Origin: Eutreptiella sp. 'Long Island Sound 2002'
Taxonomy: Eukaryota; Euglenozoa; Euglenophyceae; Eutreptiales; Eutreptiaceae
Reading direction: 5' to 3'
Length of the DNA: 64,000 nucleotides
Assembly: GCA_964036045.1 (NCBI GenBank)
Contig: OZ038382.1
Coordinates: 105,485,007 to 105,549,006 of the forward strand
In this document: positions 9,471 to 20,560 of the stretch, one piece after another
Layout: each line of letters starts with the position of its first letter
Position numbering within the stretch: the first letter of the stretch is position 1
Made by a program: the position numbers and the translations under genes
The notes under the pieces: generated by a model
The model's input: the letters and a program-made list of their open reading frames with translations, nothing else
Databases searched by the model: none
What the model was told of the DNA's origin: nothing

Positions 9471-11213
9471 TGGGCCTCCCGGCTCCTGTTCACCGGTGTG
9501 CCTGCTCGGTGTGTTGTGTTGCGTGTGCGGCGTCCTGGGCCTCCCGGCTCCTGTTCACCGGTGTGCCCGCTCGGTGTGTTGTGTTGCGTGTGCGGCGTCC
9601 TGGGCCTCCCGGCTCCTGTTCACCGGTGTGCCCGCTCGGTGTGTTGTGTTGCGTGTGCGGCGTCCTGGGCCTCCCGGCTCCCGTTCACCGGTGTGCCCGC
9701 TCGGTGTGTTGTGTTGCGTGTGCGGCGTCCTGGGCCTCCCGGCTCCTGTTCACCGGTGCGCCCGCTCGGTTTTTTGTGTTGCGTGTGCGGTGTCCTGGGC
9801 CTCCCGGCTCCTGTTCACCGGTGCGCCCGCTCGGTGTGTTGTGTTGCGTGTGCGGCGTCCTGGGCCTCCCGGCTCCTGTTCACCGGTGTGCCCGCTCGGT
9901 GTGTTGTGTTGCGTGTGCGGCGTCCTGGGCCTCCCGGCTCCTGTTCACTGGTGTGCCCGCTCGGTGTGTTGTGTTGCGTGTGCGGCGTCCTTGGCCTCCC
10001 GGCTCCTGTTCACCGGTGTGCCCGCTCGCTGTGTTGTGTTGCGTGTGCGGCGTCCTGGGCCTCCCGGCTCCTGTTCACCGGTGTGCCCGCTCGGTGTGTT
10101 GTGTTGCGTGTGCGGCGTCCTGGGCCTCCCGGCTCCTGTTCACCGGTGTGCCTGCTCGGTGTGTTGTGTTGCGTGTGCGGCGTCCTGGGCCTCCCGGCTC
10201 CTGTTCACCGGTGTGCCCGCTCGGTGTGTTGTGTTGCGTGTGCGGCGTCCTGGGCCTCCCGGCCCCTGTTCACCGGTGTGCCCGCTCGGTGTGTTGTGTT
10301 GTGTGTGCGGCGGCCTGGGCCTCCCGGCTCCTGTTCACCGGTGCGCCCGCGCGGTGTGTTGTGTTGCGTGTGCGGTGTCCTCGGCCTCCCGGCTCCTGTT
10401 CACCGGTGTGCCCGCTCGGTGTGTTGTGTTGCGTGTGCGGCGTCCTGGGCCTCCCGGCTCCTGTTCACCGGTGTGCCCGCTCGGTGTGTTGTGTTGCGTG
10501 TGCGGCGTCCTGGGCCTCCCGGCTCCCGTTCACCGGTGTGTCCGCTCGGTGTGTTGTGTTGCGTGTGCGGCCTCCTGGGCCTCCCGGCTCCTGTTCACCG
10601 GTGTGCCCGCTCGGTGTGTTGTGTTGCGTGTGCGGCGTCCTGGGCCTCCCGGCTCCTGTTCACCGGTGTGCCCGCTCGGTGTGTTGTGTTGCGTGTGCGG
10701 CGTCCTGGGCCTCCCGGCTCCTGTTCACCGGTGTGCCCGCCCGGTGTGTTGTGTTGCGTGTGCGGCGTCCTGGGCCTCCCGGCTCGTGTTCACCGGTGTG
10801 CCCGCTCGGTGTGTTGTGTTGCGTGTGCGGCGTCCTGGGCCTCCCGGCTCCTGTTCACCGGTGTGCCTGCTTGGTGTGTTGTGTTGCGTGTGCGGCGTCC
10901 TGGGCCTCCCGGCTCCTGTTCACCGCTGTGCCCGCTCGGTGTGTTGTGTTGCGTGTGCGGCGTACTGGGCCTCCCGGCTCCTGTTCACCGGTGTGCCCGC
11001 TCGGTGTGTTGTGTTGCGTGTGCGGCGTCCTGGGCCTCCCGGCTCCTGTTCACCGGTGTGCCCGCTCGGTTTGTTGTGTTGCGTGTGCGGCGTCCTGGGC
11101 CTCTCGGCTCCTGTTCACCGGTGCTCCCGCTCGGTGTGTTGTGTTGCGTGTGCGGTGTCCTGGGCCTCCTGGCTCCTGTTCACCGGTGTGCCCGCTCGGT
11201 GTGTTGTGTTGCT
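9471..11213 (+). repeat. 65-bp tandem array, 27 copies
   Basis: The marker TGGGCCTCCC first appears at 9,471 and last (as TGGGCCTCCT) at 11,161, which is exactly 26 periods of 65 bases, so the array has 27 units and no net insertion or deletion. Units differ by scattered single-base changes only. No unit contains a stop in any plus-strand frame. Because 65 is not a multiple of 3, all three frames stay open and encode the same Cys/Val/Pro-rich 65-residue cycle. I regard these frames as by-products, not genes. Confidence 0.95.
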
Positions 11214-11239
11214 GTGCGGGGTGCCGCTGCGGGGCGCTC

Positions 11240-11450
11240 ACTCGTCCATCCGGACGGCGGCTATCGTAGCCGGCAGGGGCTGGGTACCCTCCGGGCGCAC
11301 ACACGTCCATCCGGACGGCGGCTGTTCGTAGCCGGCAGGGGCTGGGTACCCTCCGGGCGCGCACTCGTCCATCCGGACGGCGGCAGTTCGTTGCCGGCAG
11401 GGGTTGGGTACCCTCCGGGCGCGCACTCGTCCATCCGGACGGCGGCTGGC
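11240..11450 (+). repeat. ~62-bp tandem array, 4 copies
   Basis: The core CGTCCATCCGGACGGC recurs at 11,243, 11,304, 11,366 and 11,428 (periods of 61-62 bases). It is separated by GCCGGCAGGGG(C/T)TGGGTACCCTCCGGGCGC-type sequence. Each core contains a small GTCC/GGAC inverted repeat. The array begins ~27 bases after the 65-bp array and belongs to the same insertion. Confidence 0.9.
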
Positions 11451-13130
11451 GTGCGTGTGCTTGCTCTTTGTGGCCGGGTCGGGCGGGCCGGCCTCCCGGG
11501 CGCGTTGTGGTGCGCCTCACCTTTTCCTTTGGCCGCTTTGTCTTTCTGCTTTGCTTGGCCCCCTCCGGGCTGGGGTTGCACCCCGCTCTCCTGCTGCCCT
11601 TGCCGTTCTTCGTTGCCTTGGCGCCGTGCTTTGGTTGTTTTTCTCGGCCTCCCGCTGCCTGCCTCTTCGTGCGCTCGCACGTCGTTTGTGTCTCCTGCTT
11701 GGCTGTTGGCTGCTCTTTGGTGGTTTCTCCCCCCACCCCTTCCCTTTTTGTGTCTCGGTGTTTTCGTCGCTCCTGCTTGGTGTTGTTTTTTTTTTTTTTT
11801 TCCCTTCTTCTCCTGTGCGCCCCCGTTGTCTCCGGCTTTCTCTGGTTTCCGGCCCCGGGTGCCCTGGGCCTTGGCGCTGTGCGTTGTTTGCTTTGTTGGC
11901 CTTCCGCCTCTCGCCCTCCGTGCGCCTCTTTCGTGCTTTCCGCCTGGCTGGTGCTTGCTCCCCGTCGGTTGCTGCCCCCCCCCCCTTTTGTCTCGCGGCT
12001 TTCGTCGCTGCCGCTCGGTGCTGTGTTGTGTGTGGTGCGTTGTGCTGTGCGTCCCTCGGTGCGGTGCTGTGCCGTGTTGTGCTCGTTGGGTGCTGCTGCT
12101 AGTTGCGCCGTGCCCGCTGGCGCTGCCTGTTGCCCCGGGGCCCTGTGCTCTGCGGCGCTGCGTTTTGCGGTGTTCCCCCGTGCTGTGTGTGTTTTGTCGT
12201 GGCGCGGGGGTGCGTGCTGTTGTTGGCCGCGCCTTCTGTGCTGTGTGTGTCCCGGGGTGCTGTGCTGTGCGTTCTCTGTCCTCTCCGCTTTGTGCGGTGC
12301 TGTGCTTCGCTGTGCTGGTGCGCTCCCTTTGTGCTGTTCCAGTGGTGCTCGCTGTTGTTGGCGTCTGGTGCTGTGGTGTGCCGTGGTGCGGTGCTGGGTC
12401 TGGTGGCCCGTGGTCGTCTGCTGGTGGCGTGTTTCGGTGTCCCTGTCTGGCCGCGTGGTCTGTTTCCCTGTGGTTGGTGTGGTTTGCTGTGGTGCCCTGC
12501 TTTCCTGTGTCGTGTTCTGTGGTGCTGTGCTGTCGCGTGGTGCTGTGCTGTTGTGCTCTGCTGTCGTGTTGCGGTGGTGTTGGGGCTTGCTTTGCCCTCC
12601 TGTGGGCTGTCGTGCTGTGCTGTGTTGTGCTGTTGGTTGGCTGTGCTGTTTTTTGCCCGGTGGTGGTGTCTGCGTGCTGTGGTGCGCCTTTCCTCCTGCT
12701 GTGCGTTCCCTGTCTTCTCCGCTCTGTGCGCTGCGGTGCCTTGTTGTGCTGGCTGTGGTGCCTTGCTTCCCTGTGTCGTGTGCTGTGGCGCTGTGCTGTC
12801 GTGTGGTGCTGTGCTGTCGTGCTCTGCTGTCGTTTTGCGGTGCTGTTTGTGTTTGCTTTGCCCTCCTGCGGCCCGTCGTGCGGCGCCAGTGTCTTCTGCG
12901 CTGTTGTTGGTGCCTCGTGCAGTGGTGTGTCCCTGTGCGTTGTGGGGTCTCCTTGGGCGTTCTGCGGTGTGGTGGTGCTGCTCTGGTGTGTCATGGTGTC
13001 TTGTTGTGCTGTGCGTTGTCCTGTGTTGTCCTGCGCCCTGTGCCGTGTCCTGCGGTGCCGTGCTGCCCTGCGGTGCTGTGCTGGTTTGTTTGTTGCGTGG
13101 GTGTGGTTGTACCTACTTGAAAAACCGCCG
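11451..13130 (+). other. A-depleted low-complexity tract
   Basis: The plus strand here is almost free of A and made of G/T/C words such as GTGCTGTG, with T runs up to ~16 near 11,787. All stop codons contain A, so all three plus frames remain open for over a kilobase. None of the translations shows a recognisable domain; they are Cys/Leu/Val-rich and change character when the array ends. I see no gene in it. Confidence 0.7.
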
Positions 13131-13340
13131 CAAAATTTCGTAAAATTTTTTTTTTTTCCTCTTTTTTTTTTTTTTGAAAAAAAAAAAAAAAAAAAAAAAA
13201 ATTACACACGACCCAACACACTCGCATGCAGCAAGACCATGTTCGTTGCTGTGCCTTACGTGCTACCCGTCGTTCTTGATGTTCTCGGCCTTGTTCTTGT
13301 GCGTGGCGTCGTGGAGCGTGTTGGTGTCCATTGCTAAGGG

Positions 13341-13750
13341 TTAACCGCGTTCCCCCAGGGCCGCCGCCTGAGCTGCAGGGCAAGGGGAGTGATGGGCACG
13401 AGGGTGGGGAGGGAGGTGCATGGAGAAGAAGAGGAAGAAGGCGGCAGGGCGCGACATGGGGGGTCGTGGCGAGTTATGAAAAATTTTCGAGTTTTACGCG
13501 CTGCTCGCGACGCGTTTTTCTTTGCGCCTATAGCGAGTTAGACGACGGCAAGGACGGCGTTGGGGTCCTACGAGCGTTACGGTGCTTACGGCGTTAACTA
13601 TTCACCTATTTCACGTCGAAAATTTTTTCGTCGCGTTTTTACGCGTTTCGCAGCGCGCTTTTTGGCCCTAGCGTTTTTGGGGCTAATTAGCTTTATTTTC
13701 AGCTATTCGGAAAAATTTTTTGTTGTCTTTTATCTATCTTTTTTTTTCGT
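13341..13750 (+). repeat. ~410-bp dispersed repeat, copy 2
   Basis: Aligns with 169-590 over its full length and forms the right end of the insertion. It has a GC-rich beginning, a middle with TCGAGTTTTACGCGCTGCTC, and a T-rich end (TTTATCTATC then a T run) directly before the target duplication. Being terminal, it is probably the element's 3' end. Confidence 0.75.
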
Positions 13751-13758
13751 TCTACCAG
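13751..13758 (+). repeat. Right target-site duplication TCTACCAG
   Basis: Second copy of the octamer at 8,876-8,883. Gypsy coding sequence continues from here in phase with the left half. Confidence 0.8.
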
Positions 13759-14254
13759 CGACGACCCATACTTCGGGCCCTACAAGATTCTATCTGTGGA
13801 TGGACACCGTATCACCGTGCGGTGTTCTCCCCGTCAAGGGGGGACCCTGGTGTGCGCTGCTCAACATCTGAAGCGCTAGTATGACCCTGAAGACCTCTGT
13901 GGGGAAGAGTGGGAGCTTAACAACGAGGAGATCGCCGCCCTAGACTTACAAGGGGCTGCCAGCCCTATGGAAGTTGAAGGGGAACTCCCCGACATGAACG
14001 CCGAGGAGATGGCTAAGGAGGGCTTCTACCTGGTGAAGTCTGTCCTACGCCACCGCTACTGCCAGGGTTGGCGCTTCCTCACCCTCTGGGAAGGGTTTGG
14101 AGTCCAAGAGGCCACCTGGGAGCCCTTCTCTGCGTTTGTTCTACCATAGGGGCGCCTAAACTCAGTTCTGGCTGACTACTTGTCCCAGAACAACCTCGGT
14201 GAGTTTCTGAGGCTCGCTGAGACGCTTGCCTCCAAGACTAAAGCTAGGGACTGA
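13751..14254 (+). pseudogene. pol: Ty3/gypsy integrase C-terminus: GPY/F module and chromodomain
   Basis: The frame resumes with DDPYFGPYKILSVDGHRI, the GPY/F module found at the C-terminus of chromovirus integrases. A TAG at 13,877 interrupts it. About 50 residues later FYLVKSVLRHRYCQGWRFLTLWEGF ... ATWEPFSAF is a chromodomain (aromatic cage positions Y, W and W-E-P), interrupted by TAG at 14,147. A terminal LADYLSQNN helix precedes the final TGA at 14,252. Chromodomains at this position define chromoviruses, where they guide integration to modified histones. The whole region is one frame with two internal stops. Confidence 0.85.
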
Positions 14255-16493
14255 ACCTTACCCTTACCTGCCTAAGCGTATGTGTGAGTGTGCTATTCCT
14301 AAGGTCCTGAGAGCAAGCCGCAGAAGTGGTGTCCTGATTATACCCAAGTCTGCACGCTTGCTAAACCTGGAGAGTTGTCTTATTGATGCCACGGGGTACG
14401 CCCCGGGTCTCCCCTCCCCTAAGCGCCCAATTTCTGTGCTGGCGCAAAACCTTGGGGGAATACCCACCGTACTAATCCAGGTATTGTTTTCCCTACCTAT
14501 CTGTCTACTACAGGAAGGGGTGACCAAAAGCCATGAAGGCATGAAAACGCCAATTTGGTAAGTGGCCAAAACGCTGACGTAACCACTGGCACAGCCCACC
14601 AACCCTGATAATATTGCAGAAAACGGGTGGGACAGTGACACACGCACTACAGGTCCTACACATCCTACAGTGGCACCATCCTGGTGAGCGAGCGCTACTG
14701 CAACTGGCTCAAGCCCCCACTCAGGATTTCCCCTCCTACACGCACGCTCTACTGGGTGGTGTTGAAGCTAAAGTCATGGGTCCTAATGACCCTCCTGTGA
14801 AGAAGACAAGAGAACACAGCGCTGCTAAGCAACTGTGGCCTAACAGGGACGCCAGAACACGTTTCGCTGCTAGGGCATGGAAGGCAGAGGCGCACAGCTG
14901 GCGTGCACAGCGTGGATGTTGATGGAGTCGAACTGCCCTCGCCACTCCTGGCTGAGGCGCAGTTATTTTATTGTGGGATCAGCGCCCTTGTTTAGCAGGG
15001 CAAGAAAAAAAAGGAACGCTGCTGCACCAATCACCCTACCTGCCCACCTGTAAAGCAAAGGCAAATGAAGGGGTGTTTGCGGCTAAGGAATCAAGCCACA
15101 CTCCACGTATTATACGCTTCTCAGAGTGTCCTATAATACGCTGTCCTCAAACACCCCTGTCAAGCAAGCAAGCGTTAAGAGACTCCTCAGGTTCTCTTAA
15201 GGAACGTACCGAGGGGCCCCTGGGTAACCTAAACAAGGTTTACTGTGCGCGTTTCGCGTGGCCTACCCTTTAATGTGTGTGTGAATGCACGAGCATGCAC
15301 GACGGTACTGTCAACCTTTCTTTTTCTCCTAATCCTACCAATGATCACGAACTCCACCAGCGGGTGGCCCCACCTGGGCTTACCTACCTTACCTACCGCT
15401 GGAGAGTGAAGCAAGGTGAGGAGGACAACGAGGCGCAAGCAAAAAACGTCATTATGCACTTGTGTGTATGTCTAATCACCCTGATCTTACCTCTAATCAT
15501 CTGCAATCTTTCCAATCTATCCCTCTATCGTGTTCTATCGTGCTACCAGGCTTGAAATCGACGACACATGGCGAGCACTGTGCGTCGGGCAAACAGAACG
15601 AGCACACCTGCAGTTTATACCTGATTCAATGAAGTCATATTCTTATTTTGCGAATTCTTGATTTTTGGTTGATTCTGGCAATGTGGGTGGAATCTTTAAT
15701 CACCTCTATTTATGTGTGTCTCGTCATTTTCCGGTTTACGTGAGACATACGTTTATAATCTCATTATTTCTTTATTTTCCGGCGCTTCGCTAGGAGCCGC
15801 TCCTGCGCGCCGCGTTTTTCTGCGTAAGAATTTCTTGATTTAAAAAATCAAGAGATGACTACAAATTTTAAAAAAATGTGCATCTGATGCACAATTGGAT
15901 TCTGTCCAGGTTTGTGCCTTCAGAAAAATTCTAGGCCGTCATTTGACGGATTTAGGTGTTGTCGCTTCGCGCTTGCGTGGATTCGTCCCTTATTCTCCCA
16001 TTCCTCTGTTATACAGACCTCCTCGCAAAGCCTCGTTGAGCAGGCCGCTGTTCTGGCCGAAAAGCAGCAGCAGGAGACTGAACCAGAATCATTACCCCTC
16101 CAAGGGGCAATTCTAATTAAATCAGCGCACCCTCGCCCCAGTACAAGGACAGGTGTCTCTAACAGGTTCCATGAGACTTGGGTTGAGCGTCCTATGTGAG
16201 TCTGGCGTTGGGTTGTGTTACGCTGCAGCTTGGAGGGAGGGATGCACATGCATATGGTCTTGGCATGCCCTACTCTAACCCCACCAAGCCACAGGAACCG
16301 CGGCAGCGCCAAGAGCGCTGAGTTTTCTGTTGGAGTTTGTCATCAACAATGCAGCAAGAGTCGCTGGCCATGGTAAAGCGCTCTTTTCCAGTGTTAGGGA
16401 AGCTATAGGTATTTTAAAATAGATGTGGAAACCTAGGAAAGGCCAAGAAAAAATGCCTTTCCCCTGAAAGTGCGACAGTGGTGGCCACCACAG
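14255..16493. other. Gypsy 3' non-coding region
   Basis: About 2.2 kb lies between the pol end and the 3' LTR. Short ORFs here (for example 14,226-14,561 and 14,614-14,922) show no family I recognise. 14,808-14,915 matches a small dispersed repeat also found at 21,603, 21,926 and 41,341. A nested inverted repeat lies at 15,070-15,157. 15,640-15,860 is AT-rich with a CTTGATTT/AAATCAAG hairpin. Confidence 0.5.
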
Positions 16494-16504
16494 CACAAGG
16501 GGGG
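16494..16504 (+). other. Polypurine tract
   Basis: AAGGGGGGAG lies directly at the left edge of the 3' LTR. A purine run here is the expected plus-strand primer of LTR retrotransposons and supports placing the LTR start near 16,504. Confidence 0.6.
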
Positions 16505-17276
16505 AGTAAGAAAAAGTGCTTTTCCAATGCTTTAGGGTAGACCTTAGTTGTATTAGAGGTGCTTAGTATTGGCCCAACCTAAAGGGCTGATAACACATTT
16601 TGACCTATGGAACCAAACACTAAATTAGCATGTGGTGTGGACCCCTTTATCCCCCAGCTAGAGGCACTAAAACATTTTTTCCCCCGTTGCTGAGGCACTG
16701 ATATACTGAAGGCAGAGCCTATGAATTTATCTATGTTTTCTCATGAATTCTTAGCTATCCTAGTGGTATGCACCCCAGGGGGCTGGGGCACCTCTTTTTG
16801 AGAGGTCTTGGGTTCAATACCCAGTCAGCCTAGCTAAGTAGGAATATCTCATGTGACATGGCAGTGACCTCATCGCCACATGCCATGCCACCTCAGCACC
16901 TATGGGACCCAAAAACAAAGAGTGCACATCTCAAGATGGCACTGTGGATGAGAGTGAGCTCTTGGGGCAGTTTTCCCATCAGTTGTTCTCAAACATGTAA
17001 AATATTTCATCCTGAGTTGCATTGTATGCTAATTGCTGTGGTCTATTGTTAATAGTTTTCTTTATCTAACTCTTTGTGACTGCAGCCCTTCGTGCTTTGA
17101 TCCTGATTTTCTTCTACTTGCTTATCTCTGGCTTGGGTTATCCCCGATTGGTTGTATTTCAGCAAATAAAACATTTGCCTCATCAAGAACAAGCAGGAAG
17201 AAACCCTACACCAGCAGTAAGCAGCAGGAGAGGCACAACAAACACACAGTGTTGAATTCACTATAAAACCTTCTGG
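16504..17276 (+). repeat. 3' LTR of Ty3/gypsy element
   Basis: Near-identical to 1,276-2,071, lacking 22 bases present in the 5' copy and differing by scattered substitutions. It carries the same tRNA-like segment (B-box GGTTCAATACC at 16,811-16,821) and the CTATAAAA near its end. The divergence between the two LTRs is small although pol is badly broken, which suggests fairly recent insertion followed by rapid decay, or insertion of an already defective copy. Confidence 0.75.
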
Positions 17277-20200
17277 CCATTGCGGTGAAATAGGGCACCG
17301 GGGACGAGGATGGAGAAAGACAGGTGTGTGCGGAAGGCGGAACAGGAGACTTCATGCAGGAGCACCCAACTTAAACATTAAAACACTGCACTCGACCCAA
17401 CCATTGGCATTGATCTCTCTCTGGGTCCTTGTGACCATCCTTGAATGAGAGACGTTGGTGGTGGTACATGGCCGTGGAAGAAGCTTGCAAACCTTACTTA
17501 CTCTTACCAACTTACTCTAGCTAACTAGCTAGCTAGCTCAGTAGCTAGTGTAGGAGATGCATCGACTTTATGGTAGTAGTGAAGGATGAGATGCATGGTA
17601 CAGTGAAATGAGGACAAATCACTTCCTAGCCCAAATGCAATTGTGCTCAAATGAAATACCTTGACAAATTCAGGCTTCTGAAAAGGGTCTCAGCACACGC
17701 ATGAGTCGCAGACCGTAACCAGAAGTCATGTAGTCTATGCAGAGTCTCAGCAACCCAAGAGAGGTAAGGACCGTGCTCGGAACTACATTGAACTATGTGG
17801 GGTGGTTTGGTAAAGAGATCAAAATCAGTTAAATGGCATTGCACGCTAACGTTCCGGCCTGCACCTACTGGAACGGTTACCTCTATTACAGTACCAGCGC
17901 CTTGCGGCACTTCTCCTCACCACCCTGCCCCACAGGCGGAGGACCGGCGACATTAAGTTGAGTTAAACACTCAACCGTTAGCATTAGGGTACATGGCCGT
18001 CAAGGCAAGCGTTTGACAAGCGACGTATTCTACTCTCCATTCAGATTGCATTTCATTTATTTTGTTCAGAAAGGGCACTCATTCATTGCATTTCACTTTG
18101 CAAATCTTACGTTTCATACTTATTGCATTACTTCCTTATTGCAAGGGCTTGCACATAACTCTCAACATGCAGTATGGTCCGTAATTGATCTTCCCTACCT
18201 AGTTCTATGAGCACATTTTGCTCAATGGACCCCGAGTTTTGCATCACAGCGACAAACAATTAATTCGTATTAACTCAACTTTTGTTCATTAACTGCAAGT
18301 TGTGAGGAATGAACCCTCCCGATCATTGACCTAGGTCATTTAATCTAAAGAGCTAGTTTATCCTGAAATTTAGTACCGAACCACTACGGGTACCTTCCGC
18401 TTCGTTAACTACGCTAGATCGCCTGGTACAGCCTCAATTACCGGGTTTGAGAGTGCTCAATTGAGTGTCTGCAGTCTACGACATCACATTCCCTTTCCCC
18501 CCCGACACCACACCACACCATCACATGTATGACAGGTCTGATTGGATTCTTTTCCACACATTGTCTCCTTCATCACACTACACATACAACACACACACAA
18601 ACACATACCATGAGTCGTTTGATTATTCCAGTTCTTCATTTGGAGACCACACTCTGAGGAATTGCTGTAGTATGACATCCATCACATTTTTGCCTACGAG
18701 CCATTTTCTAAGTCATTTCCTTCGTGTCAATAGTCAGTGTCCGCTTACTGGAGCCGGCATTGGTCTCACCCCGCCGCATCTTTGTTATGTAACACAAGTG
18801 AACATGTTTAAGGTTGGTCGCTTGGCCTGTGACTTGGCTAATGCATTCCGCCGTGTGTTAGTGAAGAGTCCTACGCCAGTAGCCACCGGGACCAGTGGTG
18901 CACTACGGTAGGCTCATTGAAAAGGATTGTCGAAAGGTATCGAAAGCCTACAGTAATGGGCTTCAGGCCTCGCCTGGGTCGATAAGTACTTTCCCTGCAG
19001 TGGGATAGACCCCTTCTCTTGCGGTAGAGAAAGATGACGGAGTTAAGCTGCAAGAGGATGGCCTGAATCCTGGAATCCAGTTGAGCGGAATACACTTTTC
19101 ATGTAGAAAGACAGGCCCCCGCACGGATGGCTTTGTATAACCATCTGTTGGGCAAGGGGCTCGCCGTAACTGGTCTCCTGGTAAGGTACAGTACACACTT
19201 GAACTACGGTAGCATTTTTTAGAGATTTACTACTTCTACTTGTCTGAGACAACCTGACAATGATACATTTTGCGTATGAGGCAGTGGCAACGCACCAGTC
19301 GTGTAGGATATCCGTTGGCTCGCACTAGAGCTGAACGGCGTTTCATGAAAGATCCGACCTTTCAACTTTATTTCGCTTATTACTTACGTACTTTGTTTCC
19401 AACCAACCCCAGGGGACCAACCCACCCCTATCTGTGATCCCCATCCCTACACTCACATACAATTCATTAGTTTTGTGATCTTTAGCAACTTGCCACAACC
19501 CATACATTCTCTTTCTCTGAATTTACATGACGAACACACTTCTACATTTTTACCCCTTTGTGCAAATTATTTGCATTGGTGATCTAAGTCATTTAGGACA
19601 TTTCTACAGAAATCAGTATTCCCGCTAGCTTCTTTTCTCATTTGACTCCTGTGGGCTATGTCCTACTGAGGATCATGGTACATATTGCTGTATGTAGCCC
19701 AAAAGGATCGCGATGCATATTGCTTTATGCTGCCGTGATGGAATATTGATTCTTTTGTACATGATTTCTAGGCATGTTAGGTATCTGACGTTTCAGCTTT
19801 GTTTTAGAGATAGCCAGAAAGTATGTGTAAAAGGTTGGTAATGACGGACTATATCTTTCAACGCTTTTTTGGTTGAAGCCTTAGTATAGGTCCCCGTACC
19901 TCCAGACGGATCAGTCTTCATGGCCGGAATAAGAAAGCGCAGATCCGGGTCGGATCAGTTGATGCCCTCATTCCGACTGCCACCCCCCCGCACACACTAT
20001 GAGTTATCCCTGTCCGCTAAACCAATCAACATTTGGTCATTGCTGATGCTGCCTCGCTTTGTCTGTCCATGTAATGCAGGCCAAGAAATCCATTGCATCA
20101 AAAAGGTATCACAATGCATCCATTGCGTTAGGTAGCCACATGTAACGTGTCCTTTGAGTAAGGTGGTATGTCTTCTCTTTGGGTACGAGGACAAGTCATG

Positions 20201-20560
20201 TCAATAGACAGCTTGGGCAGAGCTTGAATTTCCAGTTTGACCCCACATGTTGCATTTCATTGTCAATTGGTATTGATTTTCCGTATAGCTCCCTGTAATT
20301 CATACATCTACAGCCAGATGCATTACACTTACCCTCAATTTTTGCCTGAAGTTTTAGGTTATCATTGTTGATACTTTGTATGCTAGCTTTTGCTTAGTGT
20401 TTCTCATGTTTCATTTTGAGCCCTACCATACGTACTCAAGACTTAGGAACTTTACCCTCTTAGGTGGAGGTATATCTTTCTTTACCTCTGGGAAGGGGGT
20501 AGTAAGACACTACAATAGACACTTAGAACATTCAATATGAGCTTTCCTTATGGCCATACC
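17277..20560. other. AT-rich region without recognisable genes
   Basis: About 3.3 kb of AT-rich, apparently single-copy sequence. It contains CTAG microsatellite near 17,515, a CA-rich patch near 18,590, and only short ORFs (148 codons at most, 18,465-18,911). None resembles a known protein. Introns or non-coding RNA cannot be excluded by eye. Confidence 0.4.

Larger units (their letters stand above)
8884..13750. mobile_element. 4.87-kb insertion in the gypsy integrase gene
   Basis: This segment is foreign to the gypsy element and bounded by TCTACCAG duplications. It starts with GTAGGTAGGTAGGTA, a (GTAG)n run. Then come ~560 bases of mixed sequence without a gene, the 65-bp array (9,471-11,213), the 62-bp array (11,240-11,450), an A-depleted tract to ~13,130, a poly-T/poly-A patch (13,147-13,201) and the ~410-bp dispersed repeat at the right edge. 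I see no RT, transposase or integrase in it, so it is either a non-autonomous element or a truncated member of an unknown family. Orientation is uncertain: the T-rich right end is shared with 169-590, while the (GTAG)n at the left could be a tandem 3' tail on the minus strand. Confidence 0.75.

Noticed and set aside
9234-13337. A 1,367-codon plus-strand frame, and 729- and 653-codon frames overlapping it
   Set aside because: They run through the 65-bp array and the A-depleted tract, where all three frames are open because no stop can occur. The three translations are the same repeat in different phase, with no domain.
14226-14922. Short ORFs after pol as a possible envelope gene
   Set aside because: No signal peptide, transmembrane anchor or glycoprotein-like features are evident, and one overlaps dispersed repeat R.
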